A DNA stretch of 64,000 bases from Octadecabacter arcticus 238. Lineage in GTDB: Bacteria; Pseudomonadota; Alphaproteobacteria; Rhodobacterales; Rhodobacteraceae. Shown piece by piece: positions 41,297 to 50,981 of the stretch (the stretch's first letter is position 1; each line of letters opens with the position of its first letter). The translations under genes were made by a program, and so were the position numbers. Location: contig NC_020908.1 in assembly GCF_000155735.2 (NCBI RefSeq), forward strand, positions 4,097,001 to 4,161,000, read 5' to 3'. The notes under the pieces were generated by a model that did not search any database, was not told where the DNA came from, and worked only from the letters and a program-made list of their open reading frames with translations.

Positions 41297-42810
41297 GCGG
41301 CTTGCGCTCCGGTCATGAGCTGCCCGATTTCGGGCACCGAACTGTCCTGTGCATTGACGATCCCGACGATCTTACCGTCTGACATGACCGCTATTCGGTC
41401 ACTGATATTAAGGAGGTCTTCCAGTTCTTCTGATGCAAGCAGGACAGCGTAGCCTTGGTCCCGCTTGGCGATGATTTGGGTATAGACATATTCAATCACC
41501 CCAAGATCAAGCCCGCGCGTTGGCTGATTTGCCAGCAATAAGGTGCTGGATTGGCTGAATTCACGCGCAAGAATGACCTTTTGTGCGTTGCCCCCCGATA
41601 GATGGTTCACAGGTGTCGCGCCAGAAGGGACTTTGATCTGGAAGGCGTCGATCATGGCCTCGCCGTTTTCTTTGATCTTAGCTGCGCTCAAAAGCGGCCC
41701 CGACGTGTAAGCATCATCGCGCTGCCAGCCAAGGATCATGTTTTCCTGCACGCTGAATTCGGGGATTAACCCTTCACGGAAGCGATCATCGGGGATCAGC
41801 CCGACACCGCGTTGCATATAGTCTCGGGACTGCATTCCTGTGACCGTCGCACCGTCCAGTGTGATCTCTCCGGCGTCAGGGACAAGGATACCCGACAGGA
41901 CTTCAAACAGCTCTTTCTGTCCATTGCCAGACACACCGGCAAGGCCCAAAATCTCACCGCTGTGAATCGTCAGTGTGATGTCCGTTAGTGCGCTTTTCCC
42001 CGAAGCGGCCACATAAGAGACATTGCGAACCTCTAGGACGGGCTTTTTGACGTCACCTTGGTCAGCAGTATTTGTGCGCGACACACGCAAAGCCACGTCG
42101 CGGCCCACCATCATCTTTGTCAGCATGTCAGGTGTCGCATCGGCAATCTCGACGGTGCCGACGACAGCGCCCTTGCGCAGAACTGTCACCCGGTCCGCCT
42201 GCATGACCTCTGACATTTTGTGACTGATCAGGATAATTGAGATATGGCGCTGGCACATTTGGTCGATAATAAGAAACAAACGCTCAGATTCGTCTGGTGT
42301 CAAAACAGCTGTTGGCTCGTCCAGAATGAGGATTCTCGCGTCGAGATAGAGCGCTTTGAGGATCTCGACCCATTGCTGCTGCCCAACAGCAAGGTCACGC
42401 ACATAGGCATCAAGATCAAGATTGATATCATACTGCTGGCAAAGCGCGTCCACGCGTGCGCGTGCGGATTTGAGGTCCAGCTTCCAGCCTTTAGCATGCG
42501 TGCCAACGACGATGTTCTCGAGAACTGTAAAGTCAGCAACCAGAACGAAATGCTGATGCACCATCCCAATACCAACGGCGATCGCGTCGCGCGGAGAGTT
42601 GAATTTGACCGGACTACCATCGCATTCGATGTGCCCGCCTTCGGGTTGGTAATATCCGAACAGGCAAGACGACAATGTTGATTTACCAGCGCCGTTTTCA
42701 CCAAACAGGCAATGCACTTCACCGAGCATCAGATCAAAGGTCACCCGATCGTTGGCCACGACACCGGGAAAGCGCTTGGTCAGCTCAACACATTTCAACA
42801 GGGGCGACAT
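41293..42810 (-). CDS. ABC transporter ATPase with two nucleotide-binding domains (YufO/NupO-like)
   Basis: 505 residues from ATG 42810 (MSPLLKCVELTKRFPGVVAN); a TTG six codons earlier is less likely. First domain: Walker A FGENGAGKSTLSS, signature LAVGQQQWVEILKAL, Walker B ILILDEPTAVLTP. Second domain: degenerate Walker A GVSGNGQKELFE, signature LSGGNAQKVILAREF and LLANQPTRGLDLG. The RbsA-like tandem layout is standard for BMP nucleoside importers. It energises uptake through the two permeases that follow. Confidence 0.85.
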   Translation of the reverse strand: MSPLLKCVELTKRFPGVVANDRVTFDLMLGEVHCLFGENGAGKSTLSSCLFGYYQPEGGHIECDGSPVKFNSPRDAIAVGIGMVHQHFVLVADFTVLENIVVGTHAKGWKLDLKSARARVDALCQQYDINLDLDAYVRDLAVGQQQWVEILKALYLDARILILDEPTAVLTPDESERLFLIIDQMCQRHISIILISHKMSEVMQADRVTVLRKGAVVGTVEIADATPDMLTKMMVGRDVALRVSRTNTADQGDVKKPVLEVRNVSYVAASGKSALTDITLTIHSGEILGLAGVSGNGQKELFEVLSGILVPDAGEITLDGATVTGMQSRDYMQRGVGLIPDDRFREGLIPEFSVQENMILGWQRDDAYTSGPLLSAAKIKENGEAMIDAFQIKVPSGATPVNHLSGGNAQKVILAREFSQSSTLLLANQPTRGLDLGVIEYVYTQIIAKRDQGYAVLLASEELEDLLNISDRIAVMSDGKIVGIVNAQDSSVPEIGQLMTGAQAA

Positions 42811-42869
42811 AGGTGGTATCCTAAACAAACGGGATGCTGCGCCCGCAGATTGGCGCGCGCAGCAAAGGC

Positions 42870-43892
42870 TTAGTCAGATGTGGGAACAGCCACGTCGAGT
42901 TCGACCACAAAAGCGCCAGACATGATGTCTGCTAAGGTCTGGTCAAATACCGCTTTGGCCTCCGCAGGAACCTTGTCGGCGAGTTCATAGAACGGAGCGA
43001 GCGCAGCACCACCTTCGGACATGCCGCGCCATACGATTTCGGTATTGCCGTCATATGCTGCGCCGTCGGTCTTATATGCCCACCATTCGTCCACGATATA
43101 GTTCACATCCGGATCCCAATTCGCCAAGACGCTTGTCAGCACAGTGGTTGGTGAAAACGAATGTTGGTCGGCGAAGTTGGCAAAGCATAGGATCTCGGCT
43201 TCTTCGCAGGGCTGGAAATTGGCCGCCAGTGAAAAGATCATATCTGCACCAGTCGCAATCTGGGCCGATGTCATCTCGGCTGCTTTTGCAGGATCATACC
43301 AGCTTTCGATAAAGGCCACTTTTTGAATGATATCCGGATTGACCGATCGCGCCCCGTTAAAAAACGCGTTGATCTCGTCATTCACGTCATCAGCGGGAAA
43401 GGACCCTACGACGCCAAGCGTGTTTGTTTCGGTCATCTGGCCTGCCAAAACGCCAATCGCGTAGGCAGGTTCATGGACGCGTTTGTAGACCCAATACTGA
43501 TTCCCACCGAGCCCCTCGTTACCGGAGCCCACAACGACAAAGAGAATATCCGGGAACTCTGCTTGCATCTTTTCGACCTGATCAGAATAGGTCGAGTGCG
43601 CCCAAATAATGTCAAATTCACCTGACTCTGCAAACAGGCGCATCGCGTCGCCTGCATCATCACCCCAAAGCGGATCGGTGTATGTCCAGCTGATGTCCAA
43701 TCCGTGTGGCTTTTCAGTTTTCGTGCGCTCGAACGCTTCGATCAGCGTTCCGTCCCAAGGGGATTCCAAACCCGCGGACAGCACAATCGCAACGTTCAAG
43801 TCAGTTGGATTTTCTGCGAGCGCAGTCGTCGCGAGTGCCCCGAAACTGAGGGCAGTGGCCCCCATGAGTGACAGCAATGTACGTTTCTTCAT
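42870..43892 (-). CDS. BMP-family substrate-binding protein (purine/nucleoside type)
   Basis: 340 residues with signal peptide (LLSLMGATALSFGALATTAL, cleavage after ALA). The Bmp/PnrA-like fold is shown by NVAIVLSAGLESPWDGTLIE, IIWAHSTYSDQVEKMQAEFP, VVVGSGNEGLGGNQYWVYKR and EPAYAIGVLAGQMTETNTLG. Aromatic residues (Trp in SPWDG, Tyr and Trp in NQYWVYK) could stack on a purine base. No lipobox, so it is a free periplasmic protein. GGAG precedes ATG 43892. It lies between the oxygenase gene and the ATPase gene and gives the main clue to substrate class. The exact ligand is unknown. Confidence 0.78.
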   Translation of the reverse strand: MKKRTLLSLMGATALSFGALATTALAENPTDLNVAIVLSAGLESPWDGTLIEAFERTKTEKPHGLDISWTYTDPLWGDDAGDAMRLFAESGEFDIIWAHSTYSDQVEKMQAEFPDILFVVVGSGNEGLGGNQYWVYKRVHEPAYAIGVLAGQMTETNTLGVVGSFPADDVNDEINAFFNGARSVNPDIIQKVAFIESWYDPAKAAEMTSAQIATGADMIFSLAANFQPCEEAEILCFANFADQHSFSPTTVLTSVLANWDPDVNYIVDEWWAYKTDGAAYDGNTEIVWRGMSEGGAALAPFYELADKVPAEAKAVFDQTLADIMSGAFVVELDVAVPTSD

Positions 43893-43921
43893 TCTATTCT
43901 CCGTGTTGGCTTTTGCAGTTT

Positions 43922-44992
43922 TTAGCTTGAGAAAGGTGCACCCAGCCCCAAACGGGCCAAAGTGCGTCTGTATTCAACCGACATGCGGTCAGCTGGAATG
44001 TGGATTTCATCCTTTAAATCCAGTGGTAAATCTTCGGGCCGCTGGCTTTCGACGATGGCTTTGTCTTCATTATTGACCATCTGGGATTCTTTGATCAGGA
44101 AGTCAGCATCAGGTTCGCCCGATGTATCCGTGACGACCTGAAAAATCCGTGTCTCACGCGCTGAAACGGGGCAAACGGTATCGGCAAAGTACTGCGCGTA
44201 AGGCCCTTCATCAGGCTTGATAATGATGATTGTCGAAAACGGCAGGGTCAGTTGGTAGGTGTATGTGACATGCCGCTCATGACCTTCGATATCATCGGGA
44301 AACCTGTTCCCTTCCTCTAGATAAGGTAGATCAAAGGTCAGCCCATAATCTGTTGCGGTGACCTCGTAATTTGGAATGGGGTCACTTTCGTACCCCCCAA
44401 ATGTCTCTTTGTGTACAAAGGGAAAATGCGCGACATCATTGAAGTTCTCGACATGTCTGCTGGCCGCAGCTGCCCATGTTCCGCTGGGTATATGCAAGTT
44501 CTTCAGATTTGGATCGCCAATACCTGGCCAATCAGGCAACGCATGGCTGGGTGTTTCAGAAAGGCATGCCCAAATGATACCATACCGTTCTTCGTTAAGC
44601 AGTGATTGCAAACGCATGCGTGGTGGAATGCGCGCGTTTGCGTCTGAAACTGACGGTATTTTCGTGCACGCACCTGAGTGGTCAAAGCAAAGACCATGCA
44701 TTGGGCAAACGATCCTGTCATCTTTGACCCATCCGCCGCTCAGCCGTGTTCCCCTGTGCGGACAAATGTCTCGCGCAACGCCTATACCGTTCGACGTGCG
44801 GTAAATTACCAATTCAACATCAAGAAGCTTGGCAGGCATGGGCTTGTCGGTGACTTCGTGCGCATAGGCCACCGGATGCCAAAACCCTGCCAAGATTGAC
44901 CAGTCTGTTTCGTTGAAACTGCAGTTGCGGGGCAATGCGGTTGTGTTTTTTGAACTGTCTGTAGGCTGAAACACGTTAATCCTCTTGGCCAT
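43922..44992 (-). CDS. Rieske non-heme iron oxygenase, NdmA/NdmB-like
   Basis: 356 residues. Rieske domain: Cys77-x-His79 (DICPHRGTRLSGG) and Cys96-x2-His99 (IVCPMHGLCF). Catalytic domain: Asn183-x2-Asp186-x2-His189-x4-His194 (ENFNDVAHFPFVH) and ligand Asp in NNEDKAIVESQRPEDLPLD. The end DRMSVEYRRTLARLG matches the end of NdmA-type N-demethylases (ESQ-x-P, then a D-K/R-x-S-x-Y-R block), and length (about 351-355 in NdmA/B) agrees. It should use the NdmD-like reductase and remove an N-methyl group as formaldehyde. First gene of the operon, read away from the AraC gene. Other substrates such as quaternary amines remain possible. Confidence 0.75.
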   Translation of the reverse strand: MAKRINVFQPTDSSKNTTALPRNCSFNETDWSILAGFWHPVAYAHEVTDKPMPAKLLDVELVIYRTSNGIGVARDICPHRGTRLSGGWVKDDRIVCPMHGLCFDHSGACTKIPSVSDANARIPPRMRLQSLLNEERYGIIWACLSETPSHALPDWPGIGDPNLKNLHIPSGTWAAAASRHVENFNDVAHFPFVHKETFGGYESDPIPNYEVTATDYGLTFDLPYLEEGNRFPDDIEGHERHVTYTYQLTLPFSTIIIIKPDEGPYAQYFADTVCPVSARETRIFQVVTDTSGEPDADFLIKESQMVNNEDKAIVESQRPEDLPLDLKDEIHIPADRMSVEYRRTLARLGLGAPFSS

Positions 44993-45177
44993 TTCGCACC
45001 CACGTGAGCGAATTTAGCATGATGATTGTTGATCAAAACCAGCTTAGAAAGGGCACAAAATTGCAAATTATTGCCTCAAACTGATATTTTGTTTAGTTTT
45101 CTGAATTACCGCCGTTTTAAAGAGAGATCAGACAGGCCAGCAGCCTATCCAACTGTTTTCTTGTGGCTGAAAGTTTA

Positions 45178-45210
45178 GGCGCTGGCGCACAAAAAATGGG
45201 GCGCTCGCGC
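45178..45210. promoter_or_regulatory. Direct repeats 22 bp apart, probable AraC-type operator
   Basis: ggcgctggcgc (45178-45188) and ggcgctcgcgc (45200-45210) differ at one base and are spaced by exactly 22 bases, two helical turns, on the same strand, as expected for AraC-family half-sites. They lie between the oxygenase operon and the araC-type gene, 20 bases before the regulator start. Autoregulation seems likely. Confidence 0.55.
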
Positions 45211-45230
45211 TCAAAATAGGGAGAATACGA

Positions 45231-46070
45231 GTGGAACAGCTCATAGCAAATATCAGAGGATTCTCTTTTGGAGGAATGACCTACCCCAAGGGTGGTGTTT
45301 TTGGGCCGATCATGCGACCATACCTCTGCCTGCTTATTGTGGACAGTGGAACCTGCACGCTTCGATGGGGTGATCAGGCGATTGCAGTCAACGCCGGGCA
45401 GATCGGTTTGGCCGCTGCACCAAGTCGCTTGGCGTTCCATTATCAAAAAGGCGTCTCCACAACGGCGCATTGGTGTGAAGGCTTTTTGCCGCAACTTCCC
45501 GACGGACAATTCCGTGATGCCACGCCGTCTTTTGGTGTGTTGAAAACGCCGGATCGTTCAAATCAGTTGATGACCCTCGGCGTCGACACGGGCCCGGCGT
45601 CAGTACAGGATCTGAATGCGATGCGTGACGCGCTTGGCCACGCGCTGTTGCGAAGTTTCCTGTTTGAAGCGCATAAGCACGGAGAAGACCAAAGCGTTCC
45701 CGCAAGCATTCGGGCGGCACGTCGCTATATCGAGACTCATTTGGGTGATGAAACTGTCGACATCCAAATGGTCGCCGCACAACTTGGAATCACCGCTGAA
45801 CATCTGATCCGTGCATTCAAGAAGCACATAGGGACAACGCCCTCAAGGTATCTATGGCGTTTGCGCGCGTCCAAAGCGAGGCATCTCTTAATCCACACAC
45901 AGCTCAGTCTTTCGCTAGTCGCTTTTGAATGCGGCTACCAGAGTTTGCCGCATTTCTCGCGCAGTATCAAATCCTTGTTTGGCATGACACCCGCTGCCTT
46001 AAGGCATGACAAAGGCTTTACCCAGGCAAGTGATACAGACGGTTCGGTTCCCGACTTGGTCTTTCGATAG
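45231..46070 (+). CDS. AraC-family transcriptional regulator
   Basis: 279 residues starting with GTG 45231 behind AGGGAGA. N-terminal cupin-like sensing domain (about 1-140; FGPIMRPYLCLLIVDSGTCT). C-terminal double HTH (about 165-262): QMVAAQLGITAEHLIRAFKK and SLVAFECGYQSLPHFSRSIK, with the end motif FGMTPAALRHD. Divergent from the oxygenase-transporter operon with 238 bases between, so it most likely activates that operon in response to the imported substrate. Confidence 0.83.
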   Translation: MEQLIANIRGFSFGGMTYPKGGVFGPIMRPYLCLLIVDSGTCTLRWGDQAIAVNAGQIGLAAAPSRLAFHYQKGVSTTAHWCEGFLPQLPDGQFRDATPSFGVLKTPDRSNQLMTLGVDTGPASVQDLNAMRDALGHALLRSFLFEAHKHGEDQSVPASIRAARRYIETHLGDETVDIQMVAAQLGITAEHLIRAFKKHIGTTPSRYLWRLRASKARHLLIHTQLSLSLVAFECGYQSLPHFSRSIKSLFGMTPAALRHDKGFTQASDTDGSVPDLVFR

Positions 46071-46499
46071 TATCAGTCGCGACGCGAAGAGGACCACATT
46101 AACGTTCCTCAGCCTCTCCACAATCTGAGAGTTCGACCGATTGGTCTCGCTGCGTCTTGCATGAATGGCCGGCTTTTTCGCCGCGTCGCAAAGCAGATGA
46201 TTATGCAACTGCCGCATTTTTTGTTCTGCAAGCACGCAGGGTGAAAATCAAAATCACAGAATGGGCTCCTTGCTGCCATTCGCTGCGACGTTGTCGATTG
46301 GCAGCTAAGGGCCGTTCGTGTCATTTGACGCCAAGGGCTGATAATTACAGATGCTGCGCCATGCACATTTGTACGCGAAGGGCAGAAGGACTAAGCCGCT
46401 TGCGCGGCAATGGCGCTGCTTTGTAACTGTCGCGCACTGACCTTTCAGCACCCCAGCGCTCCGTTCCACGATGAGGATGGCGTCTTTACGCGGTCTACA

Positions 46500-46844
46500 A
46501 TTGTTGCAATCAAACGGGACGACAACGCCGTGTTTGGTTACGGGCGCTGCTGCCTTGATGAACTGCTTGCCAGAGGCTGAATGGCTCCTTGCTGACAGAG
46601 GATATGATGCTGACTGGTTCCGAACACCTTTATAGACAAGGGGACCAGACCCTGCATCCCAGGAAGAAAGCCGCGCAAGAAGACCATCAAATATGACAAG
46701 CGCCGCTACAAGAGACGCAACCCTATCGAGAGAATGTTCGGCAGGATCAAAGACTGGCGTCGTGTCGCAACCCGCTACGACAGATCCCCAACCGCCTTCC
46801 TCTCCGCCATCGCTCTCGCAGCAACCGTCATATTCTGGTTATGA
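46500..46844 (+). pseudogene. IS5-family (IS427-type) transposase remnant
   Basis: On the plus strand two frames encode AALMNCLPEAEWLLADRGYD (second catalytic Asp) and, after a frameshift near 46635, KRRYKRRNPIERMFGRIKDW (catalytic Glu) ending AIALAATVIFWL at 46844. The 5' half is missing or unreadable. The stretch from 46071 to about 46500 has no gene; it holds one more cattcgctgc repeat near 46271. Confidence 0.7.
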
Positions 46845-46938
46845 GTCCTGAGCCTAGGCAGGCATGGCCTTTTCTCTTTATATTATTTTTCCTTGTTGTT
46901 AGATGCGCTTATGAATTTTTTTATGAAAGCGCCATAAG

Positions 46939-47373
46939 ATGAGTGATGCAAAAACTCCGAAAAAAGCTGAACCTGTATCAAAAACAAATGAGACGACCAA
47001 GACTGAGGTTCCCAAGACCGAAACTCCGCAGACTGAAGCTAAATCAGTAGATAATTCGGCATCCAAATCAGTTTCGGCCGCTCAATCATCGACCAGTCAT
47101 TTTTCAAGTATTTCAACCCCACAATACCGCTCAGGGTGGAATACAATATTTGGTGATAGAAACGATATTAAGAAGATAGCCCCCGCTGAGGTTAGCAAGA
47201 ACAGTTTCCCAAAAAAGCTAAATATCCTAGACTACGATATAGATTTGACCTTGAGAGATGCGCTTGATGCGGCGTTTAATGATGTGGCCCAAAAGCGTGG
47301 AATTAACTTGAAAGATGCAGATGAATTTGTGCGTTTTGAGTATAATTTGAGTTGTGAGATCAAAAGAAATTAG
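46939..47373 (+). CDS. Hypothetical protein with Lys/Thr/Ser-rich N terminus
   Basis: 144 residues. Residues 1-60 are low-complexity (KTNETTKTEVPKTETPQTEA) and probably disordered. Residues 60-144 look folded, with YRSGWNTIFGDRNDIKKIAP and LRDALDAAFNDVAQKRGINL. GC content is far below the neighbours and codon use is AT-biased, so it was probably acquired by transfer. It is caught between two IS remnants. No family recognised. Confidence 0.5.
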   Translation: MSDAKTPKKAEPVSKTNETTKTEVPKTETPQTEAKSVDNSASKSVSAAQSSTSHFSSISTPQYRSGWNTIFGDRNDIKKIAPAEVSKNSFPKKLNILDYDIDLTLRDALDAAFNDVAQKRGINLKDADEFVRFEYNLSCEIKRN

Positions 47374-47457
47374 AAGGCTTATCCCCTTTGCTCCGGCGGC
47401 ACCTGATGTAGTGCGAAGCGGCTTGCCAATCTAGAATGTTCTGGTATTGTTCTTCCC

Positions 47458-48434
47458 ATGCCAGCCAGATGGAAAAACGACAAACCCATGTCCCGCCCCG
47501 CGTTCGACGCCAGGTTTTCTGATGAGGAAGCGTGTTCGCATTATCTGGTGGAACATCGTTGGCCTGAGGGCTTCGTCTGTCCTTCCTGTGGCACCTGCAA
47601 GGGCTGGCCGTTAAAGCGAAATCGCGCGACTTGGGAATGTGCCGGTTGCGCACGGCAGACATCCGTGACGGCTGGCACGGTAATGCACAGCAGCCATTTG
47701 CCGTTGCGAATTTGGTTTCTTGCCGCGCACATCATCACCAGCCATTCCAACGGCATGTCAGCGCTGCAACTTCAGGCGCAACTTGGCCTTGGCAGCTACA
47801 AGACGGGTCGCCATCGTCGCTCGGACCGATGGCGCTTCTCGGCGACCTCCTCTTGCAAAAGCTGCGGCGGTCGATGGTCAACCCTGACCGCAACCCCCTG
47901 AAAGACCTTGTCGAAATCGATGAAACAGAGATGCCGTTCCGGTCCCGGCATGATCCCGAGGACCGGCCAAAGGGTGGGCGGAGCCCGGTTGGAAAGATGT
48001 TTGTCGTCTGTGCCGTCGAGTTATCAAGTGACGGACATCCGCGCCGTATCAGGATGAAACACATTCCCGACGGCGCGTCAAAGACGCTGCACGGGTTCAT
48101 TGGTCAGGCTGTAGAGCCTGGCGCTCACATCATCACGGATGGCTGGCTCGGTTACGAAAATCCTCCTGCAAACACGCATGAGGCAAAGGTCGTCAGCGGC
48201 AAGAAGGCACACGACATACTCCACTGGGTCCACCGCGTGTTCTCCAACCTAAAAACGTGGGCAAAAGGCGTCTTCCACGGCCTCAGAAAGTGCCATCTAC
48301 AACGCTATCTCGACGAATTCGTGTTCCGCTGGAACCGACGGCGACACATGCGAAGCGCCTTCGACACGCTGCTGGGGATCGGTGTTGGTCTCGGGCCAGC
48401 GACATATCGTGATTTTGTTGAACAGCGCGCCTGA
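47458..48434 (+). pseudogene. IS1595-family transposase, frameshifted
   Basis: The N part (47458 to about 47805) has the zinc-finger start SYLVEHRWPEG-like segment, two CxxC pairs in VCPSCGTCKG and WECAGCARQTS, and ends LQAQLGLGSYKT. The normal continuation LLLQKLRRSMVNPDRNPL lies about 40 bases later in another frame, then VEIDETEMPFRSR (Asp), HIITDGWLGYENP (Asp) and FNRR/H-type FVFRWNRRRHMR near the end. A short insertion around 47806-47850 broke the frame. The element probably spans about 47380-48480 and has truncated the MFS gene beside it. Confidence 0.75.
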
Positions 48435-48481
48435 AGGGCCTCGTTCACGGCAAAAGCCACGCCCTATAAACCCACCAGACG

Positions 48482-49135
48482 TTACAAACTGATCCGATCC
48501 GCCTCTAAAGCCACAAGGGCAAGATTCTGCGCCGCGTCAACATGTGGGGCAACCGGACTAAAAGGGATAAGCCTTACCAAGAATATTACCAACATCGCAA
48601 ATGCCGCAACGGCCGCGATCAGGAAAGGTGCCGGTTGCCACCAATCGTAAAGGAACACACCCAATGCGGGCCCTACTGTCCACCCCAACGCGCTGTAAAA
48701 GAGGCGCGATGTTTCATACTTTCCAAGGTTTGTTTTTGAAACATAATCAAGCACATAAGCGTTCAAACATACGAATGTCGTGACCGTTGCAAATGTCGTC
48801 AGCGACAGCCCCACAATGGTCGCACCCGCGCCCTCCAGAATGGTGGTAAGCGCACCGGCAACAAACATCATCGTACCCACTAAATAGATCCAAAGCCTTG
48901 GCACAAACCGGATCAGATAGGGGATCGACAAGCCGATCAAAAGAGATGCAACGCCGACAAAGAAATAGACCTCTGACACAACGCTCGCATCTTGAAGAGC
49001 ACGATACATAGCCAATGGGAAAACCGAGATCAGAATGCCTCTGGCGATAGCTTCGGCACCAGCCAAGACAGCAAAACCACGTACATTTGGCGCGGGGGCA
49101 TGGCGGAGCCATTCGGGTATTCGGCGTTCATGCAT
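48482..49135 (-). pseudogene. MFS transporter, 3' part lost at the IS1595 insertion
   Basis: The frame begins at ATG 49135 (MHERRIPEWLRHAPAPNVRG) and encodes about six membrane segments (for example FFVGVASLLIGLSIPYLIRF and LVGTMMFVAGALTTILEGAG). It stops at 48482, where IS1595-like sequence begins. Typical MFS proteins have 12 segments and about 400 residues, so about half is missing. Not functional as a full carrier. Confidence 0.7.
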
Positions 49136-49726
49136 GAGTTTTGCTTCACTAGCTAAGACCCAGCTTTCGCAGTTTTTACAGCACGCCTCTTTTCCAGTTG
49201 CGACGTCGTGTCGTTTTTGCGCATATCTTCTTTAATTTTAGGAAATACAAAAGCAGACAATCAAAATTTTGGATCAAACGGCAGCTTTGTCCACGGTGTG
49301 TGCGTTCATGCGCCGTGCAGCGAAAGTCGGCTCATCCCAGACCAGCCGTTCGTGCGTCCCGCAGCTAACGGCAGGTCTGGTGTAGGTTTCTCGGACGCCA
49401 CGCGCGAGGTTTGGGTGACGCGGAACATTGCCTGGCGTCGGAGAAGCGCTCAAGCGGGAAATCGCGGGGTTGGTCTGGGTGGATCGATTGTTGCTATGGG
49501 GATTTGCGCAATGCGTGTGTTTTCGCCCGGAGCTGACAGGCCAGTTTGGCGGGGCGCATTGAGTTAAGCGCAGCGCCAGTTTTGCCTGCTGTTGGTTGAA
49601 ACTCACGGTATTTTGTCGGCGTCACCATGTTTTGCCACGCTGATCGCTTGATCAAAGCATGCCGATTGGTTCGCAGGAGATATAGCGAGCGGCCGAGGGT
49701 GTCGTTCGTGATGTGCGGTGCGCGCG
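49136..49726. other. Gene-free DNA between MFS remnant and IS91 element
   Basis: No frame here has a coding pattern, ribosome site or known motif. It probably includes the 3' terminal sequence of the IS91-type element near the transposase end, but no inverted repeats are expected for that family and I cannot place the boundary. Confidence 0.4.
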
Positions 49727-50966
49727 TCATGCAGCAGCCCTTTGTGTTTTTGGCGGCGCTCTGGGATGTTGGGCTGGTGCGATTGTGTCGACGATTATCA
49801 ACTGCCCGCCACAACATGGGCAAGGCAGAGCAAGAACACGAGGAGGTTCATCTGCATCGTTGATGGTGTTGCCTTTATCGTGCTCCTTGTGAGGGGTTTT
49901 GGCCCCCAGCAGTTGCCGGATCCGCGCGATATTGGCCGTGCGGTTGCTATTCCCATAGAACCCATAATGTCGGATGCGGTGCTGGCCTCTGGGCAGCACG
50001 TGGATCAGGAACCGGCGAATGAACTCATTTGTGGATCAGGAACCGGCGAATGAACTCATTTGTGGATAAGGACATGGTCGTGTGGCGGCCCGCACCTTTG
50101 AGGCGATAGTCCTTGGCGCGGAAGGTGACGTTTTGCGCATCGAAACGGATCAACCGGCTGTTTGAAATGGCAATCCGATGTGTGTAGCGCGATAGGTATG
50201 CCAGCACCGCTTTTGGCCCGGTGAAGGGTTCTTTGGCGTAGACCACCCATTCGATTTTACGCAGCGGTTGCAGGAAAGTGTCAAAGACATTTCGATCTGC
50301 AAGGTTTGTGAGATCGCCGAAGAATTGCAGTTTCCCGGCCTTATGCAGCTTGGCCAGCCCTTCCAGAATGAGCCACCGATACAAGCGGGATAGAACGTGG
50401 ACAGACAGGAAGAAGTTCTTGCGGCAGGCGATCCATTTTGAACCATCTGTCGAAAGCCCTCCCCCCGGCACGATCATATGGACATGGGGGTGGTGGGTCA
50501 TCGCCGAGCCCCAAGTGTGAAGGACCGACGTTATGCCAACCTTTGCCCCCAGATGTTTAGGATCAGCGGCGATTCTGACCACAGTGTCCGCGCTTGCCCG
50601 CATCAGAAGATTATAGATCTCGCGTTTGTTCTGATATGCGATGTCAGCAATCTGCTTTGGCAAGGTGAAGACCAGATGGAAATACCGCACAGGCAGCAGT
50701 TCAGCCTCACGTGCCGCAAGCCATATCTTCGCTGCACCCGCCTGGCATTTTGGGCAGTGACGGTTGCGGCATGAGTTGTAGGCGATATGCTCATGCGCGC
50801 AGTCGGCGCAGCGCGCGACATGACCGCCAAGCGCCGCGGTTCGACAGCGCTCAATCGCACTCATGACTTTGAACTGGTTCAGGCTGATGTGTCCTGCGTT
50901 TGCGGCACGCCAAGCAGCACCATGGTCACGGAAGATATCCGCGACCTCCAGTGATCGACTGGGCAT
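49727..50966 (-). pseudogene. IS91-family transposase broken by a 31-bp duplication
   Basis: Minus strand, start ATG 50966. The N part has the zinc-binding region (CRTAALGGHVARCADCAHEH, then RNRHCPKCQA). The Y2 transposase core includes HPHVHMIVPGGGLS (HUH motif) and ends STNEFIRRFL, where the frame fails. The rest of the protein (VLPRG-HRIRHYGFYGNSNRTA to the last Cys pair in PCPCCGG) is encoded in the next frame to 49727. The break coincides with a tandem 31-bp repeat, so removing one copy restores one full gene. Upstream is a tyrosine recombinase typical of this IS91 subgroup. Confidence 0.82.
50000..50061. repeat. Perfect tandem duplication, 2 x 31 bp
   Basis: Units 50000-50030 and 50031-50061 are identical (each starts gtggatcaggaaccggcg) and a third partial unit gtggat follows. 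Length 31 is not a multiple of three, and it shifts the frame of the IS91 transposase. Confidence 0.9.
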
Positions 50967-50981
50967 GGTGGCCTATGAAGG

